From Bacteroidales bacterium (GTDB lineage Bacteria; Bacteroidota; Bacteroidia; Bacteroidales; Muribaculaceae), in contig SFER01000045.1 of the NCBI GenBank assembly GCA_004557195.1, forward strand, positions 1 to 13,036: 13,036 nt of DNA, given 5' to 3'. Made by a program: the position numbers and the translations under genes. Positions 7,801-13,036 of this stretch are shown piece by piece (the first letter of the stretch is position 1; each line of letters opens with the position of its first letter). Under the pieces are notes generated by a model. The model was not told the DNA's origin. It ran no database searches and saw only the letters and a program-made list of their open reading frames with translations.

Positions 7801-8787
7801 ATGATAGAACGCGTTATAATAATAGACACTGTCGATCCCGTGGTTTTCTACGGGGTGAACAATTGCAATATCCACCTCATTCGCAATCTCTTCCCTAAAC
7901 TTCGCATGGCTGCCCGGGGCACGGTGATTAAGGTTATCGGCGAGGAGAGCGAGACTCTCGTTTTCGAGCAGAAAGTGAAGAAACTCGAGGAATATTGCGC
8001 AAAATATAACCAACTCACCGAGGAGGTAATCATGGAGGTGATTAAAGGTGGCTCGCCGAAGGCGCAGGATGCCGATGAGGCTATCATCTACGGCATCAAC
8101 GGCAAGCCTATCATGCCTCGCAACCCCAACCAGAGTCGGTTGGTGAAGAGTTTTCATGAAAACGACCTCACTTTTGCGCTCGGTCCTGCCGGTACCGGCA
8201 AAACCTATATCGCCATCGCCCTCGCTGTCAAGGCGTTGAAAAACCGCGAGGTGAGGCGCATTATCCTTTCGCGCCCCGCTGTCGAAGCGGGTGAGAAACT
8301 CGGCTTCCTCCCCGGTGATATGAAGGACAAAATCGACCCGTATCTACAGCCGCTCTACGATGCCCTCGAGGATATGATTCCCGTGGCAAAACTCAAGGAG
8401 ATGATGGAGGGGAACGCTATACAAATTGCTCCGCTCGCGTTTATGCGCGGTCGCACCCTCAACGATGCCGTGATAATCCTCGATGAGGCGCAGAACACCA
8501 CAACCCACCAAATCAAGATGTTCCTCACCCGTCTGGGTATGGGCTCCAAAATGATTATTACCGGCGATGTTACTCAAATCGACCTGCCGCGCACCGTGCA
8601 GTCGGGTCTTGTGCAGGCTCTGCGTGTGCTCAACAATGTGAAAGGCATCGGCAAGATAGAATTTGAAAAAGGGGATATCGTTCGCCACAATCTCGTGCAG
8701 CGCATTGTCGAGGCTTACGAGCGCCACGACGAGGAGATGAAACAAGCGAAATACGCTTCGCAGGAGGAGCCGGAAGAAGACCGATAA
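7801..8787 (+). CDS. PhoH-like P-loop ATPase (YbeZ/PhoL type)
   Basis: This 328-aa cytosolic protein is a full-length PhoH-like protein of the YbeZ/PhoL group, tied in other bacteria to RNA metabolism and often encoded near ybeY. Residues 1-110 hold a variable N-terminal domain, with IYGINGKPIMPRNPNQ leading into the ATPase. Walker A is GPAGTGKT (128-135), followed by RPAVEAGEKLGFLPGD (158-173), Walker B VIILDEAQN (224-232) and TGDVTQIDLP (254-263). The acidic tail is variable. No ybeY neighbour is visible. It lies 12 nt after sufS and 13 nt before the MATE gene, so it is probably transcribed with both. Its link to Fe-S assembly is positional only. Confidence 0.93.
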   Translation: MIERVIIIDTVDPVVFYGVNNCNIHLIRNLFPKLRMAARGTVIKVIGEESETLVFEQKVKKLEEYCAKYNQLTEEVIMEVIKGGSPKAQDADEAIIYGINGKPIMPRNPNQSRLVKSFHENDLTFALGPAGTGKTYIAIALAVKALKNREVRRIILSRPAVEAGEKLGFLPGDMKDKIDPYLQPLYDALEDMIPVAKLKEMMEGNAIQIAPLAFMRGRTLNDAVIILDEAQNTTTHQIKMFLTRLGMGSKMIITGDVTQIDLPRTVQSGLVQALRVLNNVKGIGKIEFEKGDIVRHNLVQRIVEAYERHDEEMKQAKYASQEEPEEDR

Positions 8788-8800
8788 TCATTCCGTTGCC

Positions 8801-10207
8801 ATGGCAGAGAACAAGTTGCTGTCGCTAATCAGAGACGGGGGCGAGATATCCTTGCGCAAGCAGATATGGCTCACCCTTCAACTCAGTGCCCCTGCAATCA
8901 TGGCGCAGTTGTCGGTGATTGTGATGCAATATATCGATGCTGCCATGGTGGGGCGCCTCGGTGCCGCTCCTGCCGCTTCCATCGGACTTATGTCCACCAC
9001 CACTTGGCTTTTCAACGGGCTCTGTTCGGCTGCCGCTATGGGCTTCTCGGTCCAGGTGGCTCATCTTGTGGGTGCCAAGGAATATGCTTCGGCGCGCGGT
9101 GTGTTGCGGCAGTCGCTGATGGCGATGCTCCTTTTCGGCTGCTTGATTGGTGGCATCGGGGCGGTAATCAGCCCTATGCTTCCGCATTGGCTCGGAGGCA
9201 ATGCAGACATTACCGGCGATGCGTCGTTGTATTTCCTAATCTACTCCCTTTCTCTGCCCGCTTTCCAGATGGTGCTCCTTGGCGGCAGCATGTTGCGCTG
9301 CTCTGGAAATATGAAAGTGCCGGGATTGCTCAATGTGGTGATGTGTGTGCTCGATGTGGTGTTCAACCGATTGCTCATCTTCGAGAGCGAAACCTGCACG
9401 GTGATGGGCTTTGACATCACGATACCCGGTGCCGGGCTGGGAGTGGCTGGTGCTGCAACAGGCACCGCGCTTTCAATCCTTGTAACGGCGATTCCGATGC
9501 TCATATATGCCTGCTTCAAGAGCAGCGAACTCAATTTGCGGCTCGACAGCGGCTCATTTATTCCGTCGCGCGCCATGCTGCGCAAGGCGGTGAAGATAGC
9601 GGTGCCGATGAGTGGCGAGCACATCGTGTTGTGTGGCGCGCAAATCCTCTCCACCGTGATTGTTGCCCCTCTTGGAACCATTGCGATTGCCGCAAATTCC
9701 TTTGCCATCGTTGCCGAAAGCCTCTGCTACATGCCGGGATATGGCATTGCCGATGCCGCCACCACGCTTGTGGGGCAGAGTGTCGGCGCCGGACGAAAAG
9801 ACCTCGCTCTGCGTCTTGCCAACATTGCCGTGGGGCTTGGAATGGTAGTTATGACCGCCATGGGAGTGGTGATGTATCTTGCTGCCCCGGTGATGATTGG
9901 GGTGATGACTCCCGATGCCGAAATAACCCTTCTTGGCACCGAAATCTTGCGCATCGAGGCATTTGCCGAACCGATGTTTGCCGCCTCGATAGTGGCGTAT
10001 GGCGCATTTGTTGGCACCGGCGACACTTTGGTGCCGAGTGCGATGAATTTCGTGTCGATATGGGCGGTAAGGCTCACACTTGCCGCTGTTCTCGCTCCAC
10101 ATTACGGACTTGTGGGTGTGTGGATTGCGATGTGTGTCGAGTTGTGTTTCCGCGGTGTGATATTCCTTGTGCGCCTCCGCTCAAAACGCTGGCTCTCTTC
10201 AAAATGA
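8801..10207 (+). CDS. MATE family multidrug efflux transporter
   Basis: The 468-aa, strongly hydrophobic protein has about 12 predicted membrane segments in two homologous halves. The first half starts near LTLQLSAPAIMAQLSVIVMQYIDAAMVGRLG and the second near AVKIAVPMSGEHIVLCGAQI, each with the MATE pattern of an early helix followed by a polar D/E-containing turn. Family members exchange Na+ or H+ for cationic drugs or metabolites across the inner membrane; the substrate cannot be told here. Length matches NorM/DinF-type proteins. It is the last gene of the rightward operon and ends 4 nt before a bidirectional terminator. Confidence 0.92.
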   Translation: MAENKLLSLIRDGGEISLRKQIWLTLQLSAPAIMAQLSVIVMQYIDAAMVGRLGAAPAASIGLMSTTTWLFNGLCSAAAMGFSVQVAHLVGAKEYASARGVLRQSLMAMLLFGCLIGGIGAVISPMLPHWLGGNADITGDASLYFLIYSLSLPAFQMVLLGGSMLRCSGNMKVPGLLNVVMCVLDVVFNRLLIFESETCTVMGFDITIPGAGLGVAGAATGTALSILVTAIPMLIYACFKSSELNLRLDSGSFIPSRAMLRKAVKIAVPMSGEHIVLCGAQILSTVIVAPLGTIAIAANSFAIVAESLCYMPGYGIADAATTLVGQSVGAGRKDLALRLANIAVGLGMVVMTAMGVVMYLAAPVMIGVMTPDAEITLLGTEILRIEAFAEPMFAASIVAYGAFVGTGDTLVPSAMNFVSIWAVRLTLAAVLAPHYGLVGVWIAMCVELCFRGVIFLVRLRSKRWLSSK

Positions 10208-10211
10208 AAAA

Positions 10212-10233
10212 AGGCACCGAAGTGCCTCTTTTT
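10212..10233. terminator. Bidirectional terminator between convergent operons
   Basis: The stem AGGCAC (10212-10217) pairs with GTGCCT (10222-10227). On the plus strand the loop is CGAA with T5 after it; on the minus strand the loop is TTCG with T6 after it. It ends both the suf-phoH-MATE operon and the leftward kinase-AAA operon, and is stronger in the leftward direction. Confidence 0.88.
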
Positions 10234-10266
10234 ATTCCAATTTTTTTGCCTCTTTTTATTCCAATT
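10224..10266. repeat. Short tandem duplication over the end of the YbjN-like gene
   Basis: GCCTCTTTTTATTCCAATT occurs at 10224-10242 and again at 10248-10266, separated by five Ts (24-bp period). The right copy carries the last codons and the stop of the leftward gene; the left copy runs into the terminator stem. It looks like a slippage duplication of the gene end that leaves the reading frame intact. Confidence 0.75.
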
Positions 10267-10645
10267 CTTTGAGAGCGTTGAAGAATTTTTGTTGTCCGGC
10301 AAGAAGGATGTTGATGCCTCGAGGGATAATGTCGTTAAATACCGGAGTGGAGTCGAGGAGTTGTTCAAAGAAGAGCCACACATTTGTTTCGCCGAAGATG
10401 CTTGCTTTAATAACCTTCATGTCGTTGTTGGTTACATTGATGGCTTCGAGAGTCTCAAGACGATTCTCGGGTGTGCATGAATAGATTCCCGGCATTGCGA
10501 GACGGAAAAATTGCTGGTCGTCGTCATCCGAGAGGATGAGGAAATCTGCCATTTGGTATTTGAAAGAGATACCAAATTCTTCTTCTGTAGGAACTAATCC
10601 TTGTTGTTTGAGATAATCAAACACTTTTGTCATCATTTCGTTCAT
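10256..10645 (-). CDS. YbjN/CesT-like small protein (hypothetical)
   Basis: This is a 129-aa acidic soluble protein with no signal peptide or membrane helix. The pattern of an N-terminal helix (FDYLKQQGLVP), a strand block (ISFKYQMADFLILSDDDDQQFFRLAMPGI), ALE-like helix (RLETLEAINVTNNDMKVIKASI) and C-terminal helices (PRGINILLAGQQKFFNALKE) resembles the YbjN and type III secretion chaperone fold, which binds peptides or partner proteins. The match is by overall pattern only. It is the second gene of a leftward pair, 31 nt after the kinase-AAA stop, with no separate promoter visible in the gap. That suggests a partner, adaptor or regulator of the fusion protein. The terminator follows directly after a small duplication of the gene end. 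Several Met codons near the start (1, 4, 5) leave a few residues uncertain. Confidence 0.6.
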   Translation of the reverse strand: MNEMMTKVFDYLKQQGLVPTEEEFGISFKYQMADFLILSDDDDQQFFRLAMPGIYSCTPENRLETLEAINVTNNDMKVIKASIFGETNVWLFFEQLLDSTPVFNDIIPRGINILLAGQQKFFNALKELE

Positions 10646-10676
10646 AATTGTAGGTTTTTATGGGGTTAGAAAATGT

Positions 10677-12521
10677 TTAATCGTTGATTTTGAATCCCAC
10701 TCTCTTGCGCTCCGTTTCCTCCTGTGCAATTTCCTCCATTTTTTCGCGAAGCTCTTCATATTCACGCAGGGTGGCGGCGGTGAGCGATGGCTTGTTGCTC
10801 TTGATGCTGTCCATGAGGTGGGTTTGAGTGATGTTCACATCGGCAAATGCAGCAATCATGGCTGCATCGTTGGCAATGAAAGCGATGTCGCTCGACACAT
10901 AGTTCTCGGTGGCTGCCGCGAGCGCATCGAAGTCGATTTCGTCGCATGGGCGGTCTTTGAGATAGAGCCGGAACATCGCCTTGCGCGCTTCGATGTCGGG
11001 TAGCGGCACATACACGAGGGTGTCGATGCGCCCTTTGCGAAGCACTGCGGTGTCGATACGGTCGGGACGGTTGGAGGTGCCGATTACAAAGAGCCCGCGT
11101 TTGGCGCAGTTGTTGAGTTGCGAGAGGAACTCGTTCACTTCGCCGGCGATATTGTTGTTGTCGGAGCCTTGTCGCTTCGGTACCATTGCGTCAAATTCGT
11201 CGAAGCAGAGCACCACCGGCTTCTTGGCTTCTGCCTGCTTGAACAGGTCGGCAATCATCCCTTGAGAGCCGTGGATGTAGATGCTTGCGAGGTCGGAGGC
11301 TTTGATAAACGAGTAGTTGAAGCCTGCCTCCTCGGCAAATTTCTCGGCAAAGAATGTTTTGCCGCATCCCGGAGGACCGTAGAGGAGCATTCCGTTTGGC
11401 GGTGTGATTTTATATTTTTCGGCTTTTTCTTTGTTTTTGAGCACGAATATCACCTTCTTGTTGAGCATCTCCTTGAGCGATTCCATGCCGGCTATGTCTT
11501 TGAATCCATTGCCATGGCGGGTGGAGATGCCGAAATCTTTTGCCGGGTCGGCAGATGCTGTTGATTGTCCGAAGACACTTTGCTCTGCTGTGTCATTGCC
11601 CGAAAGACTTTGTGGTTTCACATCCTCCTTTGGGCTGTCGTTGAGGATTTCCTCCCCTTTAACGGCGTTGATGAAGTCGCTGTAGTTGTTGAATCTGTCA
11701 TTTGAATTTTTCTGTAGTGCCCTTTTGATAGCCTCAATGAGGTGTTGTGGGATAGGGGATGCGCTTTCGTAGGAAATTTCGTTCTTGCGAGCCTCCTTGA
11801 TGCGGCGTTTCACCTCGGCGGCATTGTCGGCGCAGTCCGAGGTGCTCACATCCCATGGCTTGCGTCCGAAGAGCATATAGTAGAGCACCACGCCGGCAGA
11901 ATACATGTCGGAGCGGCTGTCGTAGATGCCGAGGAACGTCTCTGGAGCGCGGCACACGGCAAAGAGGTCGTTTGTCGGGAAGAATGGCGAACCGAGAATG
12001 TTTGCAGTGGAGAGGTGCCCGAGGTCGATGATGATAGGCGTGATAGAGCCATCCTCATTCTCTTCGAGCATAATATTGCGCGGGCAGATGTCGTTGTGCG
12101 AGAGTTGGAGCGACGAGAGGTGGTTGAGTCCTTCGAGCACGCCCAAAATAATTTGTGTAGCCAAATCGGGCGCCAACGCGGTGTGGTTGCGCAATCTGTC
12201 GGCAAGGAGCGAGCCGCGGAAATATTCGGTAACGAGGAACTGATAGTCCACGCCATCGATTGTGGTCTCGCCGCGGTCGATAAACGTGATTATGTTCTTG
12301 TGTTTCAAGTTGGGCGAAGCCGCGAAGTCGATTTCCACTACATTGCGTTTGTCGGAGAGCAAGTCTTGCGGCATAGCGTTAATGTCAAACACCTTAAGGA
12401 AATAAGGTGTCGAGTCGTCGGGCATAGTGGCGCGATAAGTTGCGGCATAGTCGTTTGCCTTGATAAATGCGCGAACAATATATTTATCGTTAAGGATTGT
12501 ACCTTCCGGGAAAATGTGCAT
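10677..12521 (-). CDS. Hanks-type Ser/Thr protein kinase fused to a Cdc48/FtsH-like AAA+ ATPase
   Basis: The 614-aa protein joins two enzymes. Residues about 10-288 are a eukaryotic-like kinase: ATP lysine K43 (YFLKVFD), likely helix-C E63, catalytic loop HNDICPRN (142-149), metal-binding DLG (166-168), APE (192-194) and SDMYSAGVVLYYML (204-217). Odd points are no glycine-rich loop (IKANDYAATYRA), HND for HRD, and Cys146 in place of the usual lysine. Residues 290-337 are a polar linker. Residues 338-575 are a classic AAA module: Walker A GPPGCGKT (382-389), Walker B CFDEFD (439-444), sensor-1 N484 (GTSNRPD), and R495/R498 in LRKGRID. A charged helix ends the protein. It is cytosolic, with no membrane segment. 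The frame extends to 12581, but the promoter's -7 box (12559-12552) places transcription after that Met, so I start at Met 12521. The YbjN-like gene follows after 31 nt. The AAA part probably remodels a target; substrate and trigger are unknown. Confidence 0.85.
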   Translation of the reverse strand: MHIFPEGTILNDKYIVRAFIKANDYAATYRATMPDDSTPYFLKVFDINAMPQDLLSDKRNVVEIDFAASPNLKHKNIITFIDRGETTIDGVDYQFLVTEYFRGSLLADRLRNHTALAPDLATQIILGVLEGLNHLSSLQLSHNDICPRNIMLEENEDGSITPIIIDLGHLSTANILGSPFFPTNDLFAVCRAPETFLGIYDSRSDMYSAGVVLYYMLFGRKPWDVSTSDCADNAAEVKRRIKEARKNEISYESASPIPQHLIEAIKRALQKNSNDRFNNYSDFINAVKGEEILNDSPKEDVKPQSLSGNDTAEQSVFGQSTASADPAKDFGISTRHGNGFKDIAGMESLKEMLNKKVIFVLKNKEKAEKYKITPPNGMLLYGPPGCGKTFFAEKFAEEAGFNYSFIKASDLASIYIHGSQGMIADLFKQAEAKKPVVLCFDEFDAMVPKRQGSDNNNIAGEVNEFLSQLNNCAKRGLFVIGTSNRPDRIDTAVLRKGRIDTLVYVPLPDIEARKAMFRLYLKDRPCDEIDFDALAAATENYVSSDIAFIANDAAMIAAFADVNITQTHLMDSIKSNKPSLTAATLREYEELREKMEEIAQEETERKRVGFKIND

Positions 12522-12551
12522 GACAGAAAACTTATGATTACGAATATATGG

Positions 12552-12582
12552 CAAATATAGGCAAAAAATTGTATCGTACAAA
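12552..12582 (-). promoter_or_regulatory. Promoter of the kinase-AAA operon
   Basis: On the minus strand, TTTG (12582-12579), a 19-nt spacer and TATATTTG (12559-12552) fit the Bacteroidetes consensus fully. Transcription would begin near 12545, giving a leader of about 24 nt before ATG 12521. This decides the start codon against the in-frame ATG at 12581, which lies in the -33 box. Confidence 0.8.
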
Positions 12583-12676
12583 ATAAAATGACAAAAATAG
12601 ATGAAAAAAGAATAGCCCGATTACAAATCGCTATCGGTTGTCGAGGTGACCGTAGTTTGAATTCGTGTGAAAATCC

Positions 12677-12786
12677 AAATTAATTTGCCGGAATAGGGGT
12701 AAAAAGTGTGATTGTGGCAGAATAATTTAGAAAATTAATTTGCCGGAATAGGTTATTTTTGTATCTTTGTGGCAGATTAATTTTGA
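12677..12786. repeat. Two tandem 55-bp imperfect palindromes
   Basis: Two 55-bp units (12677-12731 and 12732-12786) share their first 21 bases, which start AAATTAATTTGCCGGAATAG, and a TTGTGGCAGA..AATTT block near the end. In each unit AAATTAATTTGCC faces a near reverse complement: GGCAGATTAATTT in unit 2 (12732-12744 with 12771-12783, 12 of 13 plus a possible G-T pair) and GGCAGAATAATTT in unit 1 (11 of 13). Unit 2 carries the working promoter. Unit 1 keeps the TTTG box but has TGTGATTG where the -7 box should be, so it looks like a decayed duplicate. Confidence 0.8.
12739..12769 (+). promoter_or_regulatory. Promoter of the second DUF234-type ATPase gene
   Basis: TTTG (12739-12742), a 19-nt spacer and TATCTTTG (12762-12769) match the Bacteroidetes consensus. 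The -33 box lies in the left arm of the palindrome and the expected start point (about 12777) in the right arm, so a protein binding the palindrome would cover the promoter. Confidence 0.75.
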
Positions 12787-12790
12787 GAAT

Positions 12791-13036
12791 ATGGAGAAGA
12801 ATATAATTGGACGCAAGGAGGAGCGAAAAGTGTTATTGAGCCTAAGCAAGTCTAAACAGTCTGAATTTGCTGTGGTTTATGGGCGTCGCAGGGTGGGGAA
12901 GACCTATCTTGTGAGAGAACTTTTCGAGGGAAAATTTGCTTTCTATCACACAGCAATTTCCCCATTTGAAATGACCGACTCAGACTTGTTATATCGCCAA
13001 CAATTAAAGACATTCTCCGAATCGCTGCGAATGTAT
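12791..13036 (+). CDS. STAND-class ATPase, DUF234 type, N-terminal part only
   Basis: The first 82 residues of a gene that runs off the window. IIGRKEE (5-11) and Walker A GRRRVGKT (31-38) match the ATPase at 561-1994 almost exactly, and FAFYHTAIS aligns with its FTFQHTGIY. The two are clearly paralogues. The start is ATG 12791, about 14 nt after the predicted transcription start, with no Shine-Dalgarno sequence. The Walker B and C-terminal parts lie outside the window, so the DUF234 domain is inferred from the paralogue. Its promoter is built into tandem palindromes that differ in sequence from those around the first ATPase. Confidence 0.82.
   Translation, partial: MEKNIIGRKEERKVLLSLSKSKQSEFAVVYGRRRVGKTYLVRELFEGKFAFYHTAISPFEMTDSDLLYRQQLKTFSESLRMY

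Noticed and set aside
12522..12581. Earlier ATG (12581) for the kinase-AAA gene
   Set aside because: It lies within the -33 box of a consensus promoter whose transcript starts about 36 nt further downstream, so it would not be transcribed.
12600..12676. Possible tRNA remnant, suggested by a T-loop-like GTTTGAATTC
   Set aside because: No acceptor stem, anticodon arm or CCA-side pairing could be assembled around it.
12677..12786. CRISPR-like direct repeats
   Set aside because: There are only two units, they are contiguous without a uniform spacer, and they contain a promoter. This is a promoter duplication with no cas genes nearby.

Overview
The window looks like a Bacteroidales chromosome, probably a Muribaculaceae- or Bacteroides-like gut bacterium. 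The evidence is a SusD/RagB-type C-terminus at the left end, repeated Bacteroidetes-type promoters (TTTG, about 19 bases, then TAnnTTTG), AT-rich leaders without Shine-Dalgarno sequences, and the gene order cvpA-sufBCDS. The genus is inference.

Layout. (1) 1-453: a hairpin terminator, a C-terminal fragment of a SusD-like lipoprotein that starts directly after it, and a strong UUCG terminator. (2) 454-2066: a self-contained cassette. A STAND-type AAA ATPase with a DUF234/PD-(D/E)XK-like C-terminus sits between two near-identical ~73-bp direct repeats. Each repeat is a long perfect palindrome, and the 11-nt loops are in opposite orientation. (3) 2067-2341: a short region with a possible leftward promoter and 29-codon ORF, then the strong promoter of the next operon. 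(4) 2342-10207: a tight rightward operon, cvpA-sufB-sufC-sufD-sufS-phoH-MATE, with gaps from a 1-nt overlap to 35 nt. It encodes the SUF Fe-S assembly core with its cysteine desulfurase, a PhoH-like ATPase, a MATE exporter and a CvpA-type membrane protein. (5) 10212-10233: a bidirectional terminator. (6) 10256-12521, leftward: a Hanks-type kinase fused to a Cdc48/FtsH-like AAA+ ATPase, followed by a small YbjN/CesT-like protein; the pair has its own promoter. (7) 12677-13036: tandem 55-bp imperfect palindromes carrying a promoter for a second ATPase of the same family, cut by the window edge.

The central operon is ordinary housekeeping. Two parts are unusual. First, there are two DUF234-type ATPase genes, one at each end of the window, both with palindromic repeats built into their promoters, and one enclosed by direct copies of its palindrome. 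This suggests a class of ATPase-plus-palindrome cassettes that may be mobile, self-regulated or defensive. Second, there is a two-gene unit of a kinase-AAA+ fusion with atypical kinase motifs plus a chaperone-like partner. The function of both units is unknown from sequence alone.
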